Origin: Hypericibacter sp963696655
GTDB taxonomy: Bacteria > Pseudomonadota > Alphaproteobacteria > Dongiales > Dongiaceae
NCBI GenBank assembly: GCA_963696655.1
Contig: CAVOLB010000078.1
Location: forward strand, 15,019-79,018
Direction of reading: 5' to 3'
DNA length: 64,000 nucleotides
Below are positions 9,366 to 17,105 of this stretch, piece after piece. Positions within the stretch are counted from its first letter, which is position 1. Each line of letters opens with the position of its first letter. The notes beneath the pieces are model-generated. The model did not search any database, was not told the DNA's origin, and saw only the letters and a list, made by a program, of their open reading frames with translations. Both the position numbers and the translations under genes were made by a program.

Positions 9366-9755
9366 TCATGGCCGGCGCACCTTGACGACGCCGGTCATGT
9401 AGGGATGCAGGCTGCAGAGATAGGCGTAGTCGCCCTCCTTCTCGAACACGAAGCTGTATTCGTCGTCGGTGTCCATGCCGGCCGAGCCGAACAGATGCTC
9501 GGCCGAGACCACGCTGTGCACCATCTCGTCGTGGTTGACCCAGACGACCTTGGTCCCCGGCGCCACCGTCACCTCGGCGGGAGCGAAGCTGTAACCGCCG
9601 ATCTCGATCGTCACGCTGCCGGCGGCCGATGCGGCAACCGGCAGGACGGCCGATGAGCCGAGGACAAGGACGAGCAGGAGACCGGCGATCCGCGCCGGCG
9701 CCATCCTCAACGTCATCCTGCCGGCGATCGACATGCGCGTTGTCTCGCGTTCCAT
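9366..9755 (-). CDS. Secreted cupredoxin (plastocyanin/amicyanin-like copper protein)
   Basis: A small exported blue-copper protein of about 129 residues. An N-terminal hydrophobic segment (IAGLLLVLVLGSSAVLPVAASA) acts as signal peptide. The copper ligands are visible as His80 in DEMVHS, then Cys114, His117 and Met120 in the CSLHPYMTG loop. Start choice is uncertain: TTG at 9767 overlaps the preceding stop, and ATG at 9755 or 9734 are also possible, all without a strong Shine-Dalgarno. It follows the metallophosphoesterase with essentially no gap, so the two are co-expressed. A periplasmic electron-transfer or copper-handling role is likely. Confidence 0.85.
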   Translation of the reverse strand: MERETTRMSIAGRMTLRMAPARIAGLLLVLVLGSSAVLPVAASAAGSVTIEIGGYSFAPAEVTVAPGTKVVWVNHDEMVHSVVSAEHLFGSAGMDTDDEYSFVFEKEGDYAYLCSLHPYMTGVVKVRRP

Positions 9756-9763
9756 GGCCGGGC

Positions 9764-10750
9764 TCAAACCGTGCCGTCGAGGGGCGCGTCGATTGTCGCC
9801 AGCGTCTTCGTCCCCGGAACGACATTGATGCTGCGCGTGCCGAGGAGCTTGCCCAGCTCGGCTTCATCGACCTTGAGCGGTCCCGGTGCCGGGGCTTCGC
9901 CCGGCTTCGGCTGCGGATAGGCGGTGGACATGGCCGTGTGGAACGTCACATTGCCCTCGACCTTCTGGATCACCTGATGGATATGGCCGTTGAGGACGGT
10001 GACCGAACCGAAGCGCTTCAGATAACTCAGCGCCTGCGGCGCGTCGGCGGTGCCCCAGCCCCAGGGCTCATAGACGGTCCAGAGCGGAATATGGGCGAAG
10101 ACCAGGATGGGCGTGCTGGCGGACTGGCCGGCAAGATCCTTCTCCAGCCAGGCGAGTTGCTCCGCCCCGAACTTGGTCATGGCCTTCGGCTGGAAGTCGG
10201 TGACATTCACCAGACCCACGAAATGCACGCCGTTCTGGTCGAAGCTGTACCAGCCGGTCTGGGCGCTCTCCTGGCCGAAAGCCTTGAGGAATCCGGTCAG
10301 GCCGTCATCGAGCGCGTCATGCTCGCCCGGCACGACATGGATCCGGTCGACCTTCATCTCCTGAAGCAGCTCGCGCGCCTGCCCGAACTCGTCGGGCTTG
10401 GAGAGATGCGAGACGTCGCCGGTATGGATCGCGAAGGCGGGACGCGGATCGAGCCGGTTCACCTGGCCGATGGCGCGCCGCAAGGTGGCGGCCACATCCG
10501 GATTGGCCTCCTTGTTGAAGCCGATATGGGTGTCGGAAATCTGGACGAAGGTGAAGGCGCCGGCCGGCGGCTGGTCGGCGCGCGCTTCGCCGATGAGACC
10601 GAGGCTGCGGGGAACGCCGCCGGCCAAAGTCCAAATCAGACCGGTACCGGTCCAGGCCATGCAGCCGAGCATCCGGCGGCGCGTCAGCTCAGGCGATGAA
10701 TTTTTCGCGACAGTTGGCGACGCGAACGACGTGTCCTGAGAGTTGCGCAT
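9764..10750 (-). CDS. Tat-exported calcineurin-like metallophosphoesterase
   Basis: A 328-residue protein beginning with a twin-arginine signal (TRRRMLGCMAW). Metallophosphoesterase motifs follow in order: SDTH near residue 73, TGDVSH near 111, PGEHD near 141, FAHIPLW, and the C-terminal NGHIHQ. The usual GNHD/E motif reads GEHD, so the conserved Asn is replaced by Glu. The start at 10750 is supported by AAAGGAG at good spacing; an upstream in-frame ATG at 10786 is not. It leads a unit with the cupredoxin and, probably, the ECF sigma/anti-sigma pair. The substrate is unknown; a periplasmic phosphoester is expected from the signal peptide. Confidence 0.87.
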   Translation of the reverse strand: MRNSQDTSFASPTVAKNSSPELTRRRMLGCMAWTGTGLIWTLAGGVPRSLGLIGEARADQPPAGAFTFVQISDTHIGFNKEANPDVAATLRRAIGQVNRLDPRPAFAIHTGDVSHLSKPDEFGQARELLQEMKVDRIHVVPGEHDALDDGLTGFLKAFGQESAQTGWYSFDQNGVHFVGLVNVTDFQPKAMTKFGAEQLAWLEKDLAGQSASTPILVFAHIPLWTVYEPWGWGTADAPQALSYLKRFGSVTVLNGHIHQVIQKVEGNVTFHTAMSTAYPQPKPGEAPAPGPLKVDEAELGKLLGTRSINVVPGTKTLATIDAPLDGTV

Positions 10751-11192
10751 GGGATCGTTGCTCCTTTCGAGCGGAAGGGACCCCATCAGGACCGGCGCAC
10801 CGCGCGTTCCATTCCACCGAAAGAGGGCTCGTCACGGAAAGGTGATGGAACGTTCCGGCGCCAGGCGCGCGGCGATGGAATGCCGCTGCCGAGGACGTCA
10901 TTCACCGGTTGTCCAATCAGACTAAGCGCACGGGATTCTTCATCTTTCCGAGGCGCGGAGGAGCCACAACTTTGCCCCTCGCTGAGGCCGCGCGGCGACC
11001 CTTACGATGCGCAGCTATCCTACTGACGTAACAAGTATTTCTTGGCTGCCCCCGGCGTTTGCAGAGAGCTGGACAAGGGGGCTCTGCTAACGCGTCGGTG
11101 CAGGTGACGGCCGACGCCGGTCTTGGCGCTTCCAAGGCCCGATTTGCCGTCACGCTTTTTCGGCCATGAGGCGCCGCTGAAGAGGGGGAGCT
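10751..11192. promoter_or_regulatory. 442-bp divergent promoter region between stress unit and exopolysaccharide operon
   Basis: No gene is seen here. A 10-bp palindrome GGAACGTTCC lies at 10847-10856. Read on the minus strand, GGAAC is the usual -35 element of many ECF sigma factors, and GTGACG follows after 16 bases, so it could drive the metallophosphoesterase-cupredoxin genes under the neighbouring ECF factor; the -10 match is weak. The right part (10920-11180) leads to the export operon and ends with AGAGGGGGAG at 11181-11190. Confidence 0.35.
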
Positions 11193-12689
11193 TTGGTACG
11201 CAGCTTGGCCTTGGTGATGGCGTTGACCATCGGTGTCGGGACTTCGCTCCAAGCGGTCGCCGCGTCGGACGATCTGATGTCGACCGATCCGACGAAAGCG
11301 ACCGCCCCGGCCAAGTCGAGCGATACCGGAGCGACCACCGAGGAAAACTCGGCCCAGGACGACACAAGGCCCCAGAAGAGCATGCTGAGCGCCGATAGCA
11401 GCACCCCCGCTCCTTCCGACATCGGCTCGGTGCAGATCGCCGATGCCGCCTCCGATGCGTCGGGCCCGGTGGTTTCCAGCGACTATCAGCAGCCGACCTT
11501 CTCGACGGCCTACGAGGAAGTGCCGCGCGACCAGACGGTGCGCGAACGTCCGCGACCGGAAGTGGATGCGCTGGGCGTTCATCTCGGCGGGTTCTACGCC
11601 TATCCGTCGGTCCGCACCTCCGAGATCTACGACGACAACATCTTCGTCACGCCGACCGACAAGCGCGGCGATTTCATCACCGAGATCGCGCCGGAGCTGT
11701 CGCTCGAATCGAACTGGAACAACCACGCGCTCAATTTCGACGCCGGTGCCGCCGCGGGCTACTATGCGAGCCACACCGGCGAGGACTATGTCGACTACCA
11801 TTTCGGGACCGACGGGCGCCTCGATCTGACGCACGACGACCAGCTCACCGCCGCCTTCATCTATCGCCATGCGCATGAGGACCGTTCTTCGCCCGACGAC
11901 GTCCAGGGCAAGACCCCGACGGAATATGACCTCTATCACGGCGAGCTGGGCGACCAGAATCGCTTCGGCCGCTTCACCCTGAAGCTGGACAGCCAGCTCA
12001 ACCGCTACAAATACTTCAATGTCGACGCCGACAACGGCACCACGATCGACAACAACGATCGTGATCGCCTCTCCACGCTGCACAGCGTCACGCTCAGCTA
12101 CGAGATCGTGCCGGACTACGACGCCTATGTGCGGGCGTCCTACAACCGGCAGGACTATGACAGCCAGCAGGACAATCAGGGTTTCGATCGCAGCTCGCAG
12201 GGTTTCGAAACGGTGGTCGGACTCGCCATCGATCTGGGCGGCGTGACCCGCGCCGACATCTTCGCGGGCTATCTGACGCAGTTCTATCAGGACTCCGAAT
12301 TCGACACCGTCTCCGGACCCAGCTTCGGCGGCTCCCTGGTCTGGAACCCGACCGGCCTCACCACCGTGACCGCGACGGTGTCGCGAACCCTGCAGGAAAC
12401 CACGCAGGTGGGGGCCGCCGGCTATTTCTCCACCGATGCCCTCATCAATATCGACCACGAGCTGCTGCGCAACCTCATCCTCAACGCCTTCGGCGGCTTC
12501 ATCAACAACGACTATGAAGGCATCAGCCGCAATGACGATATCTGGACCGGCGGCGCCGGCGCCGAATATCTGATGAACCACTATGCGTCGATCGATCTCA
12601 AATATCGCTACGACACCCGCGATTCGAGCGAGAGCGACGAGAACTACGAGCGCAATCTGATTCTGCTGAGCCTCGACCTGAAACTCTAA
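11193..12689 (+). CDS. Outer-membrane beta-barrel protein of the exopolysaccharide export operon
   Basis: A 498-residue protein with a signal peptide (LALVMALTIGVGTSLQAVAA), an Asp/Ser/Thr-rich linker to about residue 120, then a long region of alternating hydrophobic and polar residues with many Tyr/Asp turns typical of a BBP2-type outer-membrane beta-barrel. Start is probably TTG at 11193; an in-frame stop at 11178 prevents a longer protein, and the GGGGGAG site sits very close. It is the first gene of the operon with the short Wza-like protein, the Wzc kinase and the polymerase. The likely role is an outer-membrane channel for polymer, partnering the short OPX protein. Confidence 0.82.
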   Translation: MVRSLALVMALTIGVGTSLQAVAASDDLMSTDPTKATAPAKSSDTGATTEENSAQDDTRPQKSMLSADSSTPAPSDIGSVQIADAASDASGPVVSSDYQQPTFSTAYEEVPRDQTVRERPRPEVDALGVHLGGFYAYPSVRTSEIYDDNIFVTPTDKRGDFITEIAPELSLESNWNNHALNFDAGAAAGYYASHTGEDYVDYHFGTDGRLDLTHDDQLTAAFIYRHAHEDRSSPDDVQGKTPTEYDLYHGELGDQNRFGRFTLKLDSQLNRYKYFNVDADNGTTIDNNDRDRLSTLHSVTLSYEIVPDYDAYVRASYNRQDYDSQQDNQGFDRSSQGFETVVGLAIDLGGVTRADIFAGYLTQFYQDSEFDTVSGPSFGGSLVWNPTGLTTVTATVSRTLQETTQVGAAGYFSTDALINIDHELLRNLILNAFGGFINNDYEGISRNDDIWTGGAGAEYLMNHYASIDLKYRYDTRDSSESDENYERNLILLSLDLKL

Positions 12690-12690
12690 T

Positions 12691-12714
12691 CGACGGATCG
12701 GGGACGCTCCGTCG
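12691..12714 (+). repeat. Inverted repeat between the first two export genes
   Basis: CGACGGA at 12691-12697 and its exact reverse complement TCCGTCG at 12708-12714 can form a 7-bp stem directly after the beta-barrel stop codon. There is no T-run, so it is more likely an mRNA processing or stability hairpin inside the operon than a full terminator. Confidence 0.35.
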
Positions 12715-12751
12715 ACATCGCGACGGACCGCCCCGCCGCCCCTGCCGGGAG

Positions 12752-13303
12752 ATGACCGTGCTGAACCGTTTGCAGATCCGCCTTTCCACGCTTGCCGTCC
12801 TGGGCCTGGCGATGATGCTGTCGGGCCAGGTCCAGGCCGCGAACGATCAGTATCACCTCGGGCCCGGCGACAAGGTCCGGGTGACCGTCTTCGGCGACGA
12901 CCAGCTGAGCGGCGAGTTCCAGGTGGATGCCAATGGCGCGATCTCCATGCCGCTGATCGGCGAAGTCGACGCCCAGGGCCATACCACGACCGAGCTGGCG
13001 AGCGCGGTCGCCGAGAAGCTTTCGAAGGATTACCTGAAGGACCCCAAGGTCAGCGTCGAGGTGATCGACTACCGCCCCTTCTACATCCTGGGCGAAGTCC
13101 GCAACCCCGGCAGCTATCCCTTCGTGAACGGCATGCGGGTGATGAACGCGATCGCCCTGGCCGGCGGCTTCACCTACCGCGCCCGCGAGGGGCATATGAA
13201 GATCAACCGCGATATCGACGGCCAGGTGCAGGAGCTGGAGGCGGATCAGACCACGGTCGTCCTTCCGGGCGACGTGATCGAGGTTCCCGAGCGCTTCTTC
13301 TGA
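12752..13303 (+). CDS. Short Wza-type polysaccharide export (OPX) protein
   Basis: A 183-residue exported protein. A signal sequence (STLAVLGLAMMLSGQVQA) is followed by the polysaccharide export domain starting YHLGPGDKVRVTVFG and one SLBB-like domain (FYILGEVRNPGSYPFVNGMRVMNAIALAGG). It lacks the long C-terminal region of full-length Wza that forms the outer-membrane helical barrel, and no lipobox Cys is seen. The ATG at 12752 abuts GGGAG; GTG at 12758 has better spacing and may be the true start. Being periplasmic and short, it probably works with the beta-barrel protein encoded just upstream and the Wzc protein downstream. Confidence 0.9.
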   Translation: MTVLNRLQIRLSTLAVLGLAMMLSGQVQAANDQYHLGPGDKVRVTVFGDDQLSGEFQVDANGAISMPLIGEVDAQGHTTTELASAVAEKLSKDYLKDPKVSVEVIDYRPFYILGEVRNPGSYPFVNGMRVMNAIALAGGFTYRAREGHMKINRDIDGQVQELEADQTTVVLPGDVIEVPERFF

Positions 13304-13370
13304 TTGGGATCGGTTGTTTCAACGCGGCCAGGCGGGAAGCTGGATCGCCAGACGCGAAAGGAAATTTACC

Positions 13371-15635
13371 ATGGCGGACACGAGACTGCTTGTCCCCCGA
13401 CCCATCGAGCCGCCGCAACTCCTGGCCCCGGACTGGGCCCAGTCCAGCGGGCCCGACCTCCAGGAGCTGTTCCGGCGGATCTGGCGCCGCAAGCTCATGA
13501 TCGCGGCCATCGCGGTCGGCTGCACCCTGCTGACCGCGGTCGCGCTGTTCGCGATTGCGCCGCGCTATACCGCGACCGCGCAGGTGATGCTGGATCCCTC
13601 GCAGTCGAAGCTGCTCGATGCCAACCAGGCGCTGGCCGGCCTGTCGCCCGATACCGAGGCGGTCAACAGCGCGATCGCCGTGGTGCAGTCGCGCGACCTG
13701 GCCGACCGGGTGATCGACAAGCTCGAGCTGATGCGCGACCCCGATTTCAACACCGCGCTCGAACCGCCGACCTGGTTCTCGAGCCTGCTGGATCCGCATA
13801 CCTATCTCCCGGCGGACTGGGCCGATGGCATCGCCGACCTGCTTTCGAGCGATGCCGGCAGTCCGCCCGACGAGGTGCGTCGCAACCATAATCGCGTGGT
13901 CGAGGCCTTCCTCAAGCGGCTCGACGCCGGTGCGGCCGGCGAGTCGCGCGTCGTCAGCGTGAGCTTCCAGGCGGAAAACCCGCGCACGGCTGCCAAGATC
14001 GCGAATGCGATCGTCGAAGAATATATCAGCAGCGGCATCGAGCAGCGCACCGCGTCGAGCAAGGAAGTCAATGTCTGGCTGACGCAGCAGCTCGATACCT
14101 TGCGCGAGCAGGTTGTCGCGGCCGACCAGGCGGTCGAGGATTATCGCACCAAGAACGGCCTGGTCGAAAGCCGTGGCGACACGCTGGCCACACAGGAGTC
14201 GGCCGAGCTCGGCACGCAGCTGGTCATGGCCCGCACCGACCGGGCCGCTGCCGAAGCCAAGCTGCAGCAGGTCCAGTCGCTCCTCAATTCGCCGCAAGGG
14301 ACCGAATCCGCGGGTGCCGTGCTGCAATCGCCGCTGATCCAGAGCCTGCGCGCCCAGGAAGCGCAGGTCGAGCAGACCATCGCCGACCTGTCGCAGACCT
14401 ATGGCGAACGCCACCCGAAGATCCTGGGTGCGAAAGCGCAGCTGGCCGATTTGCAAGGGAAGATCCGGCAAGAGATCGGCCGGATCGTCAAGGACTACAC
14501 CAACGAGGTGGCCGTCGCCCGAGCCCGGGAAGTCTCGATTTCCTCGAGCCTGGAGCAGACCCGCAACCAGGTCGCCAGCCAGAATCAGTCCGACGTCCAT
14601 CTGCGCTCGCTGGAACGCGAGGCCGATGCGAGCCGGACCCTCCTGGAGAATTTCCTCGCGCAGTCTCAGCAGACCGGCAGCGAGCAGAGCTTCAAGCAGC
14701 CGGACGCGATCATCATCTCGCACGCCAGCGAGCCGGAGAAACCCTCCTTCCCGAAGAAGCGGATCCTGCTGGTGCTGGCCCTGGGCGCCTTCGGCATGCT
14801 GGGCGTGTTGATCGCGCTGCTGATCGAGGAATTCGACCGGGGCTTGCGCAGCCTGGGGCAGGTCGAGCGTGTGCTGGGCGTGCGGGGCCTGGGGCTGATC
14901 CCGGCCGTGCAGACCTGGCTGGGCCGGTTGCGCAAGCCCGAGGACTATGTCGTGGAGAAGCCGGCCTCGGCCTTGGCCGAGGCCCTGCGCAGTCTCCATA
15001 CCGGCATCGCCCTCTCGGCACGCTCGGAGGTTCCGCGCACGGTGATGTTCGCATCCTCCCTGCCCAAGGAAGGCAAGACCTCGCTGGCGCTCTCCTATGC
15101 GCGCGTGCTGGCGCATGCCGGAAAGAAAGTCGTGGTGGTGGATTGCGACCTGCGCCGTTCGGCGCTCTGCCGCCGGCTGGGCCTGCGGCGCAAGGCCGGA
15201 CTCTCCGACTATATCCGCGGCACCGCCGAGCTCGACGACATCATCCATCCCGATCCGCGCTCGACCGTGCTGATCGTGCCGGCCGGCACGGCGCCGGCCA
15301 CCAGCGCCACCGACATCCTCGCCTCCGAGCGTCTCGCGGCCTTCCTGCGGGCGCTGGCCGAGCATTACGACATGGTCGTGATCGACACGCCGCCGGTGCT
15401 CGCGGTTTCCGATACGCAGCTGCTGAGCCGGCTCGTGGACAAGACCGTCTTCGTCGTGCGTTGGGAAAAGACCCGGGCCGAGACGGCTCTCCTTGCGGTG
15501 CGTCAGTTACACGACGCCGGAGCCGACATTGCGGGCGTGGTCCTGTCGATGGTGAACCTCAAGCGCCATGCCCGTTACGGCTATGGCGATGCCGGGTCCT
15601 ACTATGCGGAGCTGCGTCGCTATTATGTGGGTTGA
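13371..15635 (+). CDS. Wzc-type polysaccharide co-polymerase / BY-kinase tyrosine autokinase
   Basis: A 754-residue inner-membrane protein. The N-terminal Wzz domain has a membrane helix near residues 40-65 and the second helix (ILLVLALGAFGMLGVLIALLI) before the cytoplasmic kinase; a long coiled-coil lies between. The kinase has Walker A ASSLPKEGKTS at 561-571, VVVVDCDLRRS (Walker A') and MVVIDTPP at 668-675. The C-terminus is the expected tyrosine cluster (YGYGDAGSYYAELRRYY). ATG 13371 is preceded by AAAGGAAA. Autophosphorylation of this tail controls chain length and export in Wzx/Wzy systems. Confidence 0.95.
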   Translation: MADTRLLVPRPIEPPQLLAPDWAQSSGPDLQELFRRIWRRKLMIAAIAVGCTLLTAVALFAIAPRYTATAQVMLDPSQSKLLDANQALAGLSPDTEAVNSAIAVVQSRDLADRVIDKLELMRDPDFNTALEPPTWFSSLLDPHTYLPADWADGIADLLSSDAGSPPDEVRRNHNRVVEAFLKRLDAGAAGESRVVSVSFQAENPRTAAKIANAIVEEYISSGIEQRTASSKEVNVWLTQQLDTLREQVVAADQAVEDYRTKNGLVESRGDTLATQESAELGTQLVMARTDRAAAEAKLQQVQSLLNSPQGTESAGAVLQSPLIQSLRAQEAQVEQTIADLSQTYGERHPKILGAKAQLADLQGKIRQEIGRIVKDYTNEVAVARAREVSISSSLEQTRNQVASQNQSDVHLRSLEREADASRTLLENFLAQSQQTGSEQSFKQPDAIIISHASEPEKPSFPKKRILLVLALGAFGMLGVLIALLIEEFDRGLRSLGQVERVLGVRGLGLIPAVQTWLGRLRKPEDYVVEKPASALAEALRSLHTGIALSARSEVPRTVMFASSLPKEGKTSLALSYARVLAHAGKKVVVVDCDLRRSALCRRLGLRRKAGLSDYIRGTAELDDIIHPDPRSTVLIVPAGTAPATSATDILASERLAAFLRALAEHYDMVVIDTPPVLAVSDTQLLSRLVDKTVFVVRWEKTRAETALLAVRQLHDAGADIAGVVLSMVNLKRHARYGYGDAGSYYAELRRYYVG

Positions 15636-15668
15636 GGCGGCCTTGCCGCTGGGTCCTGGCCCTTGGTG

Positions 15669-17105
15669 ATGGCCATGACACTCGAGGCGGGCACGGAGCG
15701 CCTGGCGCCGCCGTCCTGGCGGCCGGTGGAGTTCGTGCCACGGCAGAACGGATGGCTTAACCTCGCCCTGGGCCATACCCTGCTCCTCCTGCTGCTGGCC
15801 TTCGGCATGGTCGGCGCCCGGCCCTTTTCAGGCGCCGACATCGACAGCGCCAGCACCGCGTCCGACGGATTCCTCAATCAGGCGATCTGGCTGGGCGGCG
15901 TAGCGCTGGCTCTGCCGCTGATCTTCAGCCGCTTTCGCCTCGCCCTGACCCTGGCAAAACAGGCCTGGCCGCTCCTCCTGGTGATCGCGTGGGACACGGC
16001 GACGACCATCTGGTCGCCCTTGCCCGACGTCACGCTGCGCCGCGTCGCGGTCCTGTGGCTCATGTATGCGGCGGCCCTCGGCGTGGCCGTCTCCGGCATT
16101 TCGCTGCGCGACTTCCATCGCATAACCTTCCTCATCGCCGGTGCGGTGATGGCGCTCGACATCATGGCCGCCATCGGCATGCCCAGCCGCGGCCTCGACA
16201 ATGAAGGGCGCCTGATCGGCATGCATGGCCACAAGAACTCGGCCGGCCAGGTCGCCGTGATGGCGAGCCTCTGCTGGTATTTCTATGCCGGGCGCCTCTC
16301 CTGGGGCGCCACGCGGATCCTGGTGCTGGGCGCCGCCGCCGTCTTCTACCTCGTGATCTTCGCCACCGGGTCGAAGACCGGCAGCGCGCTTGCCATGCTG
16401 GTCGTCATCTGGACCGCGCTGGCCGCCATGCTTTGTCGCAAGGGCCCCAGCGCGGGGGCTCTCTTCGGCAGCGGGCTCGGCTTTCTGGCCCTCGCCGTGG
16501 TGGCCGTGCTGATGCTCGCCGGCGTCAGCGCAACCGAGGTCGGGACGGCGGTCTTCGGCGATCTCACCTTCACCGGCCGGTTGCCGCTCTGGGAAGCGAT
16601 CTGGGATCAGATCATGAAGCATTTCTGGACCGGCTATGGCTTCGGCGCCTTCTGGGACGTGGCCGGGTCGGATAACTCCTTCGGCTTCTCCAAATCAGTC
16701 GGATGGCTGGGCGTCGTCGGCCAGGCGCATAACGGCTATCTCGACCTCTTCCTGCAGACGGGTCTCGTCGGCCTGGGACTGGCGCTGCTCTCCCTGGGCT
16801 GGATGTTCCGCCTCGGCATGCGGCTGCTCGGGCAACCGCCGCGCCGCCCCTTCGACATGCCGGCGCGCGCCTTCGCCTATGCGATGATTCTTTCCATCGC
16901 CCTCTACAATCTTCTCGAGAGCTCCTATCTGCGGCCGCATCACATGCAGGCGGTCTGGCTGTTCATGCTGGTGGCCCTCATGCAGCGTGAGTTGCTGGAG
17001 GGGCGTATCGTCCGCCAGAGAATCCTGCTTCAGCGCCAGAGAGCCGCGCAGGCTCACCGGTCGTCGCTGGTGGGGACGCCGCGCGAGCCCTTCCTGACGA
17101 CTTAG
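15669..17105 (+). CDS. O-antigen ligase / Wzy-type polymerase
   Basis: A polytopic membrane protein of about 478 residues with roughly ten to twelve hydrophobic segments and the Wzy_C/O-antigen-ligase hallmark region: a periplasmic loop with LFGDLTFTGRLPLWEAIWD and HNGYLDLFLQTGLVGLG. Upstream, GHKNSAG matches another loop conserved in this superfamily. In-frame starts at 15663, 15666 and 15669 are adjacent; ATG 15669 is used. As the last gene of the export operon it most likely polymerises the repeat unit at the periplasmic face. It converges with the asparagine synthetase gene and overlaps it by 4 bp (shared TTAG). Confidence 0.9.
   Translation: MAMTLEAGTERLAPPSWRPVEFVPRQNGWLNLALGHTLLLLLLAFGMVGARPFSGADIDSASTASDGFLNQAIWLGGVALALPLIFSRFRLALTLAKQAWPLLLVIAWDTATTIWSPLPDVTLRRVAVLWLMYAAALGVAVSGISLRDFHRITFLIAGAVMALDIMAAIGMPSRGLDNEGRLIGMHGHKNSAGQVAVMASLCWYFYAGRLSWGATRILVLGAAAVFYLVIFATGSKTGSALAMLVVIWTALAAMLCRKGPSAGALFGSGLGFLALAVVAVLMLAGVSATEVGTAVFGDLTFTGRLPLWEAIWDQIMKHFWTGYGFGAFWDVAGSDNSFGFSKSVGWLGVVGQAHNGYLDLFLQTGLVGLGLALLSLGWMFRLGMRLLGQPPRRPFDMPARAFAYAMILSIALYNLLESSYLRPHHMQAVWLFMLVALMQRELLEGRIVRQRILLQRQRAAQAHRSSLVGTPREPFLTT

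Noticed and set aside
10917..12581. Long open frame antisense to the beta-barrel gene
   Set aside because: It runs opposite to a gene with clear signal peptide and operon context; in high-GC DNA antisense frames remain open often. No ribosome-binding site or family motif.
13203..15365. Long antisense open frame under the Wzc kinase gene
   Set aside because: Composition is shadow-like (Arg/Gln/Gly/His-rich) and the plus-strand protein has all BY-kinase motifs.
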